DNA of 64,000 bases from contig NZ_BMQI01000015.1 in assembly GCF_014648035.1 (NCBI RefSeq), positions 1-64,000 on the forward strand, given 5' to 3'. Below, one piece after another: positions 7,789 through 17,019 of the stretch (position 1 is its first letter; the number at the start of each line of letters is the position of its first letter). The translations under genes and the position numbers were made by a program. This DNA comes from Shewanella algicola. Its GTDB lineage: Bacteria; Pseudomonadota; Gammaproteobacteria; Enterobacterales; Shewanellaceae. Under the pieces are notes generated by a model, which did not search any database, had not been told where the DNA came from, and was given only the letters and a program-made list of their open reading frames with translations.

Positions 7789-8049
7789 CTATTCGCTATG
7801 ACTTAGGTTAAGTTCGCCACCAATAAACTTGCACACAAACACGGCTTTGCCCCACTTTTCGTGAGCGGCTTGCATTTCAATGGCTAGCATTGACATAACA
7901 TCAACGTATTCACCACACACTTGTGTTGCCATAGCGTTGGTGACACGTTCAATATTGTTATAGCTATCAACACGGCCAATAAACCACTTGATTGGGTCAA
8001 GGTAGTTTTCGTTGAATGGATACATACTAATTTCAGCAGTTAATTTCAT
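7789..8049 (-). CDS. YkoF-like thiamin/HMP-binding protein
   Basis: An 86-residue ferredoxin-like fold protein starting MKLTAEISMYPF, the typical first strand of YkoF/DUF77 thiamin-binding domains (aEISlYPL). Bacillus YkoF has two such repeats and binds thiamin or hydroxymethylpyrimidine; this protein has one, so it would have to oligomerise. It has no signal peptide and is therefore cytosolic. It lies between the TonB receptor and the PnuC-type transporter in the riboswitch operon. It may deliver or sense imported thiamin, but this is inference. Confidence 0.78.
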   Translation of the reverse strand: MKLTAEISMYPFNENYLDPIKWFIGRVDSYNNIERVTNAMATQVCGEYVDVMSMLAIEMQAAHEKWGKAVFVCKFIGGELNLSHSE

Positions 8050-8098
8050 TGTTCATTTCCTAAAAGGTATGCGGCACCGAGTGATGCCGCGGTTGAAC

Positions 8099-10300
8099 TT
8101 ACATAAATTTATAATCAAGCGTAATACCAAGTTGGCGTGGGTCACCATAGCGAATGTATTGCTTGTCGGCCCAATCTAGGTCAGGTTCGTTACCAAAATA
8201 GAAGCCGCGCACACCGTATTCTTTATCAAATAAGTTTCTGCCCCATAAATAAGCCGACCATGTTGCGGTTTCGTAACCTAGGCGGGCATTATAAATGGTG
8301 TATGCATCTGATGTTGACTCATTGCTGTCTGAGTAATAAAAATCACTTTTACCACTGGCATTGATGTTAGCAAACCAGCCTGAGTCGGCAACATAGGTCA
8401 TACCGGCACTGTAGGTAAACTGCGGTGAATGGGCTAATTCACGGCCAGATAAGTCCACAACCGAGCCGTATTTATCACTGTATTCATATTGGCCATATTC
8501 GGTCTCAAGCCAGCCTACGCTGCCATAAAACTCGATATTTTCGGTTAAGTACCATTTAGCATCCAGCTCAGCACCGTAATTTTGCGAACTACCGGCATTT
8601 TCAGTAAATAAAATAAATCGTTGTGGGTTGTCAGGGTCTTGTAAAGACGCAGACACTTGCTGATCTTCACGGTCCATAAAGAATATGGCTAACGTAGAAT
8701 CTATTTGACCGTCTAACCATGTTGATTTGATGCCGATTTCATAGTTATACAAAATCTCAGTATCAAACTCTTTTTTGTTGGCCAACTCTGTCGGCAACGT
8801 CATATTAAAGCCACCCGCTTTATAGCCTCGCGCAATGCGTGCGTACGCGTTATGGTTATTATTAATGGCTTTAGAGAGCGCAATATGCCCACCCCACATG
8901 TTTTCTGACGGGTCAAAATTATCGTTATTACTGTCGCGGTATTCACTGTCGCGGCGTTCAAATCGCAAACCGGTAGACAACAAATAATCATGACCTAATT
9001 GGCTGTCTAACTGAGCAAAAACGGCATAATTTGTAGCTTCATAACTTGACTTAAGCACTTCATCTGGCCATGTGTTGTACTCTGAATACAAGTCGTTATC
9101 TTCATTGAGGTTCATCATATACACCCCAACTAACCAATCAGTGCTGCCAGCAAAAATCCGCCCGGCATCTTTTGACGATAAACGAAACTCTTGGGTTAGC
9201 GTTTGGCGATCGCCCTCTTTATCCCAAGTGTAATCGTATACGCATGGCTCGCTGCCTGTGACATTGTAATCATCGTCATACTCTGTACATTCTTTGCTAG
9301 CCCAGTAATCGGGGTTGGCCCAGTCACCGTCATAAGCATGGTGATGGTCTGTTTGTGCTATTGATGTTAGCGAGGTAAGGTCAAATCCCTTCGCGCCAGT
9401 ATAAATAAACTTAAGCCCAGCACCAGTGGTTTCTTGCGCATCAATACCCGGTTGGTCGGTTAAGGTATTACTGCTGTTGTTGTCTAATGTCCAGGCATCA
9501 TAACCATTGTCGAAGTTAGCATGTAATAAGGTCAAATCAATTTGTAAATCGTCTGTGGCATACCAGCGTAATTTAGCGCGGGCGCTTAGCTCGTCACGTT
9601 GATTAGTGTCGTCACTATTTAGATACAGATTATCTCGGTAACCATTTTGATTATGTTGCTCAACAGAGACGCGATACAGCAATTTACCGGAGTCGTTTAG
9701 TGGCCCTGAGCTAAAACCTGAAAAAGTGCGTAGGTCATCGTCGCCCACACTGACTTTAACGCCGTGCTCAAAAGTGTCTGTCGGGTCATTACTTTTTAAA
9801 TAAATTAACCCAGCTAATGCATTGGCGCCGTATTGTGTCCCTTGTGGCCCACGCAGTACTTCAACTTGCTGCATATCATACATGCTCGACACCATACCAA
9901 GCCCTGATAAATCAATGTCATCGACCACAAAGCCAACTGATGAGTTTGGCGCGCCTTGGTATTGCTCTTGCTCGCCGACACCACGAATTTGGAAATACTT
10001 AGGACGTGAACTGCCACCTGACCAGTTAAAATTGGCGATAGAATTTAGCACATCTTCAAAATGTTGTGAGCCTTCATCTTCTAATTGCTGCGCATCAATG
10101 ACCGTGACGCTTGATGGCATTTTATCAAGGCTGATATTACTAAAATCAGCATTAACAACAATGACTTCCATTTTTTCATATTCTGGCGTGACCTGCTCAA
10201 CATCAGCAGTTTTAGCCATAACAATAGGCGAACTCAATGCAGCGATAACCGCTAAGGCAATTGGTGTATGGGATAACCCAGTAGAATTTTTCGTGAACAT
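8099..10300 (-). CDS. TonB-dependent outer-membrane receptor, probable thiamin receptor
   Basis: A 733-residue receptor. The N-terminal signal peptide (hydrophobic IALAVIAALSSPIVMA, cleavage near residue 29) is followed by a plug domain with the TonB-box-like segment KMEVIVVNA, then VTVIDAQQLEDEG and VEVLRGPQGTQYGANALAGL (~148-167). A 22-strand-type barrel follows, ending LGITLDYKFM with terminal aromatic residues as expected. It is the first gene after a TPP riboswitch, so the cargo is most probably thiamin or a derivative. The family alone would not reveal this. The spacing to the next gene is 49 bases. Confidence 0.92.
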   Translation of the reverse strand: MFTKNSTGLSHTPIALAVIAALSSPIVMAKTADVEQVTPEYEKMEVIVVNADFSNISLDKMPSSVTVIDAQQLEDEGSQHFEDVLNSIANFNWSGGSSRPKYFQIRGVGEQEQYQGAPNSSVGFVVDDIDLSGLGMVSSMYDMQQVEVLRGPQGTQYGANALAGLIYLKSNDPTDTFEHGVKVSVGDDDLRTFSGFSSGPLNDSGKLLYRVSVEQHNQNGYRDNLYLNSDDTNQRDELSARAKLRWYATDDLQIDLTLLHANFDNGYDAWTLDNNSSNTLTDQPGIDAQETTGAGLKFIYTGAKGFDLTSLTSIAQTDHHHAYDGDWANPDYWASKECTEYDDDYNVTGSEPCVYDYTWDKEGDRQTLTQEFRLSSKDAGRIFAGSTDWLVGVYMMNLNEDNDLYSEYNTWPDEVLKSSYEATNYAVFAQLDSQLGHDYLLSTGLRFERRDSEYRDSNNDNFDPSENMWGGHIALSKAINNNHNAYARIARGYKAGGFNMTLPTELANKKEFDTEILYNYEIGIKSTWLDGQIDSTLAIFFMDREDQQVSASLQDPDNPQRFILFTENAGSSQNYGAELDAKWYLTENIEFYGSVGWLETEYGQYEYSDKYGSVVDLSGRELAHSPQFTYSAGMTYVADSGWFANINASGKSDFYYSDSNESTSDAYTIYNARLGYETATWSAYLWGRNLFDKEYGVRGFYFGNEPDLDWADKQYIRYGDPRQLGITLDYKFM

Positions 10301-10367
10301 AGGACCTCAAATAGTTATTTTGAGATCCGGCAAGAGTAGCGAATAAGAGGTGCACTTAGAGATAGTG

Positions 10368-10458
10368 TGGCCCATTCCTACGCCGGTATAAGCCGGATCA
10401 GGTTCTAAGGGTTTGTCTTAACGACATCTCAGTTCAGCATTACTGAACACCCCTTGGC
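10368..10458 (-). ncRNA. TPP (THI-box) riboswitch
   Basis: On the minus strand the conserved parts follow in order: AAGGGGTG, CTGAGA, ACCCTTAGAACCTGATC, CGGCTTATACCGGCGTAGG and AATGGG. These are the hallmark J and P elements of the thiamin pyrophosphate aptamer. It sits about 70 bases upstream of the receptor gene start, so control is probably translational, or by a short expression platform between 10301 and 10367. It predicts that the whole four-gene operon is switched off by TPP. Confidence 0.96.
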
Positions 10459-10611
10459 GGCCACGAGTATAAACTATCTAAAATCTGATTACACGATCCG
10501 TCATACAATTTGATAACACAAAAATAGCCTGTTGATATCAAGCCGTATGTTTCGTTGCATTTAAGCAAACAAAGCCTTGCTCTGTATTGCGTTATCACTT
10601 ATCAGCAGCGA

Positions 10612-11004
10612 TTAATCTGAGTATGTTTCGCGCACATATATCTCAAAATGACTGACTTGAGTATTAGGCGCTACCGCACTGACTTGCAGTTGTTGCATGC
10701 CATGTAATTTGACCGACTTCCAACTCGTTGCCTCATTTTCAATGGTATAGCCGTTGGCATCAAACCAGGTAAATTTGTATTGCACGCGTTGGTCATAACT
10801 CGACTTGCTTTGAATTAACGCCGAGGCTTTAACTAAGTCGCCCACCATAATGGAAGCAATATCGGTGACATTGACATCACTGGCAAAAGAGCTGCTATCA
10901 ACGCGAACTTGTCCATTAGAGTCAACGGCAATACCCGCGGTGTTGTGAGCACAAGCGCCAAGTAACAACGTTGATGTGAATACGATAATCGATGCGAGTT
11001 TCAT
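10612..11004 (-). CDS. ycfL: YcfL-like (DUF1425) lipoprotein
   Basis: A 130-residue lipoprotein. The signal peptide MKLASIIVFTSTLLLGAC has a lipobox ending at Cys18. The mature domain has the DUF1425 features ASIMVGDLVKASALIQSKS, QYKFTWFDANGYTIE and SVKLHGMQQLQVSAVAP. In E. coli ycfL lies beside hinT and lpoB, and here hinT is three genes away on the same strand. This supports the assignment and suggests an ancient cell-envelope neighbourhood. The exact function is unknown. It follows the thioesterase genes with a 38-base gap and is probably the last gene of the hinT operon. Confidence 0.82.
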   Translation of the reverse strand: MKLASIIVFTSTLLLGACAHNTAGIAVDSNGQVRVDSSSFASDVNVTDIASIMVGDLVKASALIQSKSSYDQRVQYKFTWFDANGYTIENEATSWKSVKLHGMQQLQVSAVAPNTQVSHFEIYVRETYSD

Positions 11005-11042
11005 AATCTTTTCCTTAAATGTTACTTGGCATATAGCCTGAT

Positions 11043-11510
11043 TTAATCTAACAAAAAGTGGGCCCTAGCTGTGGCGATCAATTGTTTTCGGTTAGTTTGC
11101 CAACAATTAATACTGACATTGGCCACTCGGCGCCCTTGACGGGTAATTTTACATTCTGCAAACGAGTCTTGATGTAAGCCAGCACGTAAATAGTCAATTG
11201 AAAAATCAACAATTTTAGGCACCTTTTTAGCTTGCATAAACACCATTAATTGCACAATGGCCGACATTTCCATAAAGCCTGCAATCACCCCGCCATGAAT
11301 AGCCGGTAAAATAGGATTACCGATATTGTCATCTTTTGCGGGCAATCTAAACACCATTTCGTCGCCAAAACGGGCTACAGACATACCAATAAATTGTGAG
11401 TACGGCACTTTTTCGAGCAAATAACTGTAATCATTTAACTCAATGGCACGCTTTACCACATCTTGAACATCCAACTCACTTGATGCCTCTGGGGTTGTGG
11501 GCTCAGTCAT
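11043..11510 (-). CDS. PaaI-type hotdog thioesterase
   Basis: A 155-residue hotdog-fold thioesterase. The key segment is PILPAIHGGVIAGFMEMSAIV (~87-108), with the HGGV motif that forms the active site of PaaI-like proteins, followed by IDYLRAG. It probably hydrolyses acyl-CoA or aryl-CoA; the substrate is unknown. Its start overlaps the end of the preceding thioesterase by 8 bases, so the two are translated as a pair and may form a heteromer or represent an old duplication. Confidence 0.85.
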   Translation of the reverse strand: MTEPTTPEASSELDVQDVVKRAIELNDYSYLLEKVPYSQFIGMSVARFGDEMVFRLPAKDDNIGNPILPAIHGGVIAGFMEMSAIVQLMVFMQAKKVPKIVDFSIDYLRAGLHQDSFAECKITRQGRRVANVSINCWQTNRKQLIATARAHFLLD

Positions 11511-12015
11511 GCTGACTCTCCGGCAAATTACCCATTAACGCCTGACGAAACTCTTCGCCAACCATTTCAGGGCTAATACGCATAAATGAACCGACCGCAT
11601 GGGCAATCGGCTCATCAATACTTTCTTGATAAGCAATCGCGCGGGTAAAGGCAACACTTGACGATAAACGATAACATTCTGCAAAGGCATAGACCGGTTT
11701 GTGCGGCTCTGCTGGCTTCATGTAATCGACCCGTAAGTCTAATGTTGGCGACAACTCAAGCGATTGATATTTTTTTAAAATGGCGCACACCACTGCCGTG
11801 CCGCAAGCGGTGTCGATGAGGGTGGTAATCACCCCACCATGGATCACACCCGTATCAGGGTAACCAATAATGTCTTGGCTGTATGGCAACTCAATTAATA
11901 CATGATGTTCACTGGCTTCTTTTACACTTAACCCTAAGCGGCGACACTGAGCAAGCTGGTTTACAAAGCGCGTAGCCACTTCAGTTAACGGAAAAAAATC
12001 ACTGTTAATTTTCAT
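11503..12015 (-). CDS. PaaI-type hotdog thioesterase
   Basis: A 170-residue hotdog protein. DTGVIHGGVITTLIDTACGT (~55-74) holds the HGGV active-site motif and the Asp of this subfamily, and LDLRVDYMKPA follows. It is similar in layout to its downstream neighbour but clearly divergent in sequence. The start ATG overlaps the hinT stop codon (TAATG), showing tight coupling. This gene pair next to hinT is a stable arrangement in Shewanella-like genomes as far as I recall. The substrate is unknown. Confidence 0.86.
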   Translation of the reverse strand: MKINSDFFPLTEVATRFVNQLAQCRRLGLSVKEASEHHVLIELPYSQDIIGYPDTGVIHGGVITTLIDTACGTAVVCAILKKYQSLELSPTLDLRVDYMKPAEPHKPVYAFAECYRLSSSVAFTRAIAYQESIDEPIAHAVGSFMRISPEMVGEEFRQALMGNLPESQHD

Positions 12016-12368
12016 TAGTCGCGGCTCAGCATTGGGCCTAATGGCTTACCGCCTAAAAGATGCATATGAATATGATACACCTCTTGGCCACCATGTTTAT
12101 TGCAGTTCATAATTAACCGATAACCATCGTCTGCAATACCTGCTTCATCGGCTAATTTAGCCGCTACGGTCATCATTCGGCCTAAGGCTTTTTCATCAGA
12201 TGCTTTAACATCATTTGCCGTGGCGATTAAATGGTTAGGAATAATTAAAATATGAGTGGGTGCTTGAGGAGCGATATCGCGAAATGCAGTGACAAGTTCA
12301 TCTTGATATAAAATATCTGCTGGAATTTCACGACGAATAATTTTACTGAATATGGTTTCTTCGGCCAT
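12015..12368 (-). CDS. hinT: HIT family purine nucleoside phosphoramidase HinT
   Basis: A 117-residue cytosolic HIT protein from the start MAEETIFSK. The C-terminal histidine triad is HIHMHLLGG, with the nucleotide-binding segment [17 protein letters not shown] before it. It hydrolyses AMP-NH2-type phosphoramidates. An upstream ATG at 12395 would add nine residues. I prefer 12368 because AAGGATCC lies at the right distance and because the family starts with this sequence. Confidence 0.95.
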   Translation of the reverse strand: MAEETIFSKIIRREIPADILYQDELVTAFRDIAPQAPTHILIIPNHLIATANDVKASDEKALGRMMTVAAKLADEAGIADDGYRLIMNCNKHGGQEVYHIHMHLLGGKPLGPMLSRD

Positions 12369-12570
12369 TTTAGGATCCTTAATGAATGACAGCATTTTGC
12401 TAGTGATAATAGTAACAAGTCTTTGATCTCTGACTCCAGAAAAAACTCAATTAATCAGCTATCTTTTACAGAAAATGGGATTCGTTTGCTTAACCGAGTC
12501 ATTTTTGGCAGCATTGTCGATTATAGCTCAATCCTTTTGATTGTAACGCTTCTACTATTTGGAATTCTTT

Positions 12571-14328
12571 ATGCATTATCATATCCATGCGATCGATCCT
12601 AAAGCGCACTTATTTGAAGTCACTCTCACTGTCACCCAAGCCTCACCATCACAGGTATTTTGTTTACCCGCTTGGTTACCTGGCAGTTATATGATCCGTG
12701 ATTTTGCCAAAAACATTATTGAAATTGATGCCACAGAAAATCAACAAGCACTAACTGTCACCCAGTTAGATAAACAAACCTGGCAGGTAAATAACCAGGG
12801 TAGCGACATCGTATTGTGCTATCAAATTTACGCCTGGGATCTATCGGTACGTACCGCCCACCTTGATACAAACCACGGTTTCTTTAATGGCAGTAGCGTG
12901 TTTTTAGCCGCTAAAGGGCTTGAGTTACACCCGCACCAGGTCACCATTGCTAAACCCGCCTTAGCCGAGTTAAGCCACTGGACTTTAGCCACCAGCATGA
13001 ACAGAACCGCTGGCGAACAATTTGGTTTTGGCGATTTTAACGCGCCAAACTACGATGACTTAATCGATCATCCCGTTGAAATGGGCGAGCTCAGCATAGA
13101 AACCTTTTATGCTGCTGGAGTGCCACACGATATCGTATTAAGTGGTAAACACCGCGCCAATATGGCTCGCCTGGCAAAGGATTTAACAGCCATTTGCGAG
13201 TATCAAATTAACTTATTTGGCACGCCAGCGCCGTTTAAGCGTTATGTGTTTATGACCACAGTATTAGATAACGGCTTTGGCGGACTCGAACATAAAGCCT
13301 CAACCGCCTTAATGTGCTCGCGCAATGACCTACCTTTGTCACTCGATGCGCCGGTAGATAAAGGCTATCGCACCTATTTGTCACTTTGCAGCCACGAATA
13401 CTTCCATTCATGGAACGTCAAACGGATTAAGCCGGCCGAGTTTACCCCATTTGATTTATCGCAAGAGTCATACACTGAGCAGTTATGGGCATACGAAGGG
13501 ATTACCTCATACTATGATGATTTAATTACCTTTAAATCTAAGTGTATTGATGAAAAAGGCTATTTAACCCTACTTAGCCAAATCATGACGCGAGTGTATC
13601 GCGGCGAAGGACGTTTTAAGCAAACCCTTAAGCAATCGAGCTTCAATGCATGGACCAAGTTTTACAAGCAAGATGAAAATGCGGCTAACGCCATTGTCAG
13701 TTATTACACCAAAGGCGCACTATTTGCGTTGTATTTAGACCTAACAATCCGCATAGAAACCCAGGGCAAACATAGCCTTGATGATGTGATGCGCGCGTTA
13801 TGGCAACAATATGGCCAACCACAAATTGGCACCAATAACATGAGCCACCAACAGATTGTTGAAAAACTGCTTAATCGCTCGTGTGATGATATTTTTGCTT
13901 ATTTAGACAACACCCAAGACATACCGCTAAGCAACTTGCTTGAACAGGTCGGTGTTAGCATGACAGTGCGTGCCAGTGAAGGTACAGCAGATTTAGGTGG
14001 CGGAGATGCTAAAGGCTATAAAATCGCCTTTGGCGCTAAAACAAAGCCTGAATCACTTGGCCTAAAAGTGTTAACCGTTAGCCAAAACAGCCCTGCACAT
14101 CAAGCGGGCCTCAGCGCCGGAGATTTGCTGATTGCCGCTGATAATTTACAAGTCAACGCCCAGTTTGAGCAACAACTGCAAAGCTATAGCGTAGGACAAC
14201 AACTTAATTTACATTGGTTTAGACGCGATGAATTAATGCAAGGCCAGTTGCCAGTGCGCGAAGCTGTTGCTGACACCATTTCATTAACCATTAGCGATGC
14301 CAGTAAAACGGTACTTTGGTTGAATTAA
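12571..14328 (+). CDS. M61 family glycyl aminopeptidase with PDZ domain
   Basis: A 585-residue metallopeptidase without a signal peptide. An N-terminal beta domain (MHYHIHAIDPKAHLFEVTL) is followed by the catalytic domain with HEYFHSWNVKRIKP (zinc-binding HExxH, ~271-275) and the downstream ligand Glu in LWAYEGITSYYDDL. The C-terminal PDZ domain (~480-570) includes SPAHQAGLSAGDLLIAADN. Family M61 cleaves N-terminal Gly or Ala. A TTG at 12559 would add four residues; the ATG at 12571, with GGA ten bases upstream, is preferred. It is divergent from hinT. Confidence 0.92.
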   Translation: MHYHIHAIDPKAHLFEVTLTVTQASPSQVFCLPAWLPGSYMIRDFAKNIIEIDATENQQALTVTQLDKQTWQVNNQGSDIVLCYQIYAWDLSVRTAHLDTNHGFFNGSSVFLAAKGLELHPHQVTIAKPALAELSHWTLATSMNRTAGEQFGFGDFNAPNYDDLIDHPVEMGELSIETFYAAGVPHDIVLSGKHRANMARLAKDLTAICEYQINLFGTPAPFKRYVFMTTVLDNGFGGLEHKASTALMCSRNDLPLSLDAPVDKGYRTYLSLCSHEYFHSWNVKRIKPAEFTPFDLSQESYTEQLWAYEGITSYYDDLITFKSKCIDEKGYLTLLSQIMTRVYRGEGRFKQTLKQSSFNAWTKFYKQDENAANAIVSYYTKGALFALYLDLTIRIETQGKHSLDDVMRALWQQYGQPQIGTNNMSHQQIVEKLLNRSCDDIFAYLDNTQDIPLSNLLEQVGVSMTVRASEGTADLGGGDAKGYKIAFGAKTKPESLGLKVLTVSQNSPAHQAGLSAGDLLIAADNLQVNAQFEQQLQSYSVGQQLNLHWFRRDELMQGQLPVREAVADTISLTISDASKTVLWLN

Positions 14329-14346
14329 TCACGGCAAACAGACACA

Positions 14347-14373
14347 AAAATGGGTATCAACTGATACCCATTT
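14347..14373. terminator. Bidirectional terminator between M61 gene and csgG
   Basis: The perfect stem AAATGGGTATC / GATACCCATTT with loop AACT is flanked by A and T runs. It lies between two convergent genes and can serve both strands. Confidence 0.85.
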
Positions 14374-14394
14374 ATTATTTCGTTAGAACTGTAG

Positions 14395-15246
14395 TTAACT
14401 TTGAGAAATACGCTCTTTGACTCGATTTGCTGAATGAGCCTCGAGCCAATATTTTTGTAATACCGGATTATTAACTCCAGATGCTGGATCTCGTAAGTTC
14501 CATGCGCGTTTCCAAATACCATCAGCAATCATATGCACAACCGCACTTTCAATCGCAGCTGCAATGCATAAGCTTACCGGTTCGTTAGAAGTATATCCTG
14601 CTTCCGCTTCTAGTAATTCTTGGGCGTCAATAAACTTAAATACACCTGCTGTAATCTCTTTTGAAATCACTGATTTTGTTGTAGTGACACTACTGAGTAA
14701 TCGCCCAGTTCGAATATCAACGGCACGTAAATTAACAGTAATACTATCTACACGATATTGTCCGGATGCGCCAATCCCAAGATACCGAGCACCAGCGCCA
14801 CCGGTTTTAATATTAGTATCGTACGCAACAATGCCACCTTCCATTAAAATTTGTGCACTGCTTAGTTGTGGTAATTTGCTTGAATCACCGTTTAATCCAG
14901 CACGAACAATTTTTCGTTCCGTCAATAAATTTTGTAGCCCTTCCCTTTCGACAGGTATAAACCAAGCTGAGTCATTCAACGCCTGAGCTAAAAATGCAGT
15001 ACCCGATTGCGGCACCGCTGTCGAAAAGTTACTAGAAGGAATGGGTTTATATTGACCTGTTTGATCGCGAAAATCGTAAACGGCAGCAACCATACTTCCT
15101 TGTGGCGAAGGTAAGCTCACTAAATCATAATAGGTTTCACTTTTAGGCATTAAACTGGTTGATGCCTCTATGCCATCAAATTCACTTTTTATTGAGGTGC
15201 ATGCCGTCATCGACACCAAGATAAAACTAAGTAGTAGTTTTTTCAT
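14395..15246 (-). CDS. csgG: Curli secretion pore lipoprotein CsgG
   Basis: A 283-residue lipoprotein. The signal peptide MKKLLLSFILVSMTACTS has Cys16. The mature protein matches CsgG: MVAAVYDFRDQTGQYKPIPS (~52-71), FIPVEREGLQNLLTERKIVR (~95-114) and the transmembrane beta-hairpin segment GGIVAYDTNIKTGGAGARYLG. CsgG forms the nonameric outer-membrane channel through which curlin subunits leave. The length is close to E. coli CsgG (277). It is the last gene of the operon, 2 bases after csgF. Confidence 0.97.
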   Translation of the reverse strand: MKKLLLSFILVSMTACTSIKSEFDGIEASTSLMPKSETYYDLVSLPSPQGSMVAAVYDFRDQTGQYKPIPSSNFSTAVPQSGTAFLAQALNDSAWFIPVEREGLQNLLTERKIVRAGLNGDSSKLPQLSSAQILMEGGIVAYDTNIKTGGAGARYLGIGASGQYRVDSITVNLRAVDIRTGRLLSSVTTTKSVISKEITAGVFKFIDAQELLEAEAGYTSNEPVSLCIAAAIESAVVHMIADGIWKRAWNLRDPASGVNNPVLQKYWLEAHSANRVKERISQS

Positions 15247-15248
15247 GA

Positions 15249-15650
15249 TTAGCCCCCAGTTGAAGAACCGACAATGCCGCCAACTTCAATAATGGTCGTT
15301 TCACCGGTCAATAAATCGGTAATATGGACTAATAATGACCCATCTTCGTTAACAACATTAATTTCAAAATCATCGGTTTTTAAGTAGCCCTCGGCACCAT
15401 TAGCGGCATCATTAAACAATTGACTCATCAACCGAGATTGTAATGAACTAGCAAGTCGATCAAGTGCTGTAGGAGCGACATAAGAAGACCCTCCCTGATA
15501 TTTATTTTGAGCGGCCGCATTGGAAAGTAAATAACTTCCATTAAGATAACTCCCTCCGAAAGAAGGGTTAACTGGGGTGTAAACTAATTCGGTCGCAAAC
15601 ATTGGTAAACTGAAAAATGAGACCGACATTAGAGCTATTATTTTTTTCAT
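15249..15650 (-). CDS. csgF: Curli assembly factor CsgF
   Basis: A 133-residue exported protein with signal peptide MKKIIALMSVSFFSLPMFA. The mature N-terminus TELVYTPVNPSFGGSYLNGS is the highly conserved CsgF segment that inserts into the CsgG pore; NAAAQNKYQ follows. CsgF holds the nucleator CsgB at the cell surface. The length is normal. It lies 12 bases after csgE and 2 before csgG. Confidence 0.97.
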   Translation of the reverse strand: MKKIIALMSVSFFSLPMFATELVYTPVNPSFGGSYLNGSYLLSNAAAQNKYQGGSSYVAPTALDRLASSLQSRLMSQLFNDAANGAEGYLKTDDFEINVVNEDGSLLVHITDLLTGETTIIEVGGIVGSSTGG

Positions 15651-15662
15651 ATGCTTTCCCTG

Positions 15663-16259
15663 CTAAAACTCGTCGGAGGCAAGATCAGGATCTGAAAACG
15701 CACTCCATTTAGACTGTTGTTGATATTGCAGCAGCAAATCATTCACTCTTTTAGCTGCCATATCGGCTTGTGCATCCAAACTTCTTGATGCTGGAGAAAC
15801 AAAAGTAATAAATATTGGCTTCCTATTATGTAATACTAAAATTTTACTACCATTTCTTGCTGTTGCTTGCTCGACCACGGTCAATCCATTGTGATTATTC
15901 AAACCATTAATATCACGGTAAGCACTAACAAATTCTCGATAAAAACGATGACCCAACCGTGTCATTGCTCTGTTTAAAATTAAACCATCAATTAAATCAT
16001 CTTCTCTTTTTGGCTTAGCATCATTGATGCTAACTTTTTCTTCTTTTGTATTTTGTAATGCACTTTCTTGCGCTTTAGATTTACTTGACTCAAGTTTGAC
16101 GCTATCTGTTAATGGAGGAATGTCTGCTTTATTAAACTCTTCAACATTCACCTCTATGTTATTCACTTCTATATTTTGCTGTTCAGTAGCTCTCGCATCA
16201 GCAACGAACGTCACCGAACTTAACAATAAATAAGCTAATAACACTGTTGAGAGTTTCAC
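15663..16259 (-). CDS. csgE: Curli secretion specificity factor CsgE, N-terminally extended
   Basis: A 198-residue exported protein. The signal peptide (MKLSTVLLAYLLLSSVTFVADARA) is followed by a polar ~65-residue segment rich in E, K, V and N. The CsgE domain then begins IDGLILNRAMTRLGHRFYRE (~88-107), with LNNHNGLTVVEQATARNGSK and IFITFVSPASR. CsgE caps the periplasmic side of CsgG and selects curlin. E. coli CsgE has about 129 residues, so the extension is unusual. The start is GTG, overlapping the csgD stop as GTGTGA, so translation is coupled. Confidence 0.93.
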   Translation of the reverse strand: MKLSTVLLAYLLLSSVTFVADARATEQQNIEVNNIEVNVEEFNKADIPPLTDSVKLESSKSKAQESALQNTKEEKVSINDAKPKREDDLIDGLILNRAMTRLGHRFYREFVSAYRDINGLNNHNGLTVVEQATARNGSKILVLHNRKPIFITFVSPASRSLDAQADMAAKRVNDLLLQYQQQSKWSAFSDPDLASDEF

Positions 16260-16888
16260 ACACTAACCTCATGCATATGTGTTTGCGCCCATGCAATAGC
16301 CTGCCCTCTACTTGATACGCCAATCTTACGAAATGCTCTATAGAGATGTGTTTTAATAGTGGATTCACTGACAAATAATTGGTTTGCAATATCAAGGTTG
16401 GTACGTCCTGTTAATAATGCATGTAACACTTCTCGTTCACGAATAGTCAGTTGATCACTGTCATCATCATTGTCTACATTCATCATTGATTGATACAGTG
16501 TTTGAGGAATAGCGCTTCTGCCTTTTAATACTTCATTTAATCCAATACCAATGTCCTTTAAGCTGGCATCAACGTAAAAAACACCTGCTGTGGTAGATGG
16601 ATGAATAAGAAACTTTGCATCAACTTGTTTTGGAAAATTTAAAAATACGGTTCTTACTCCGCAATGTTCGCGCTCAACGATGCGCTGTAACTGATAAGCT
16701 TGTTGAACATCAACAGTGGCTAAATCAAAAATGACCATGGAATTGGGTGATGTTGAAAGTAGCTTGCCCATTTCGCAAGGGTGTGCATTGGTGAGTTTAA
16801 CTAAAAACTCCTGTGGCCAGCGACATTCTAGTAAATCGATCAACATTTGAGAACGAGATACAATCATCCAATTTACGACTTTAAACAT
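16256..16888 (-). CDS. csgD: LuxR-family transcriptional regulator CsgD
   Basis: A 210-residue regulator. The N-terminal receiver-like domain lacks a clear phosphoacceptor pattern. The C-terminal LuxR helix-turn-helix contains LTIREREVLHALLTGRTNLD and VSESTIKTHLYRAFRKIGVS (~146-192). It would activate the curli genes. Here it lies between csgA and csgE on the same strand instead of divergently from csgBA. An ATG at 16936 would add 16 residues, but GGAGTGTAATT precedes the ATG at 16888, so I choose the shorter form. Confidence 0.9.
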   Translation of the reverse strand: MFKVVNWMIVSRSQMLIDLLECRWPQEFLVKLTNAHPCEMGKLLSTSPNSMVIFDLATVDVQQAYQLQRIVEREHCGVRTVFLNFPKQVDAKFLIHPSTTAGVFYVDASLKDIGIGLNEVLKGRSAIPQTLYQSMMNVDNDDDSDQLTIREREVLHALLTGRTNLDIANQLFVSESTIKTHLYRAFRKIGVSSRGQAIAWAQTHMHEVSV

Positions 16889-16979
16889 AATTACACTCCA
16901 TGTGATTTGTTTTAACCAAGTTGAAATAAACAGCAAGTGATGTATTCAGCTTAGCAAGACGACTTTTGCATGACAATTA

Positions 16980-17007
16980 GCCAAAAGGGTGCTTGCGCAC
17001 CCTTTGG
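16980..17007 (-). terminator. Hairpin between csgA and csgD, possible terminator or processing site
   Basis: The stem AAAGGGTGC / GCACCCTTT has a TTGC loop and lies 13 bases after the csgA stop. On the minus strand it is followed by TGGCTAATTG, a weak T run. It may cause partial termination, giving more csgBA than csgDEFG message. Confidence 0.6.
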
Positions 17008-17019
17008 TATACTTTAGTA

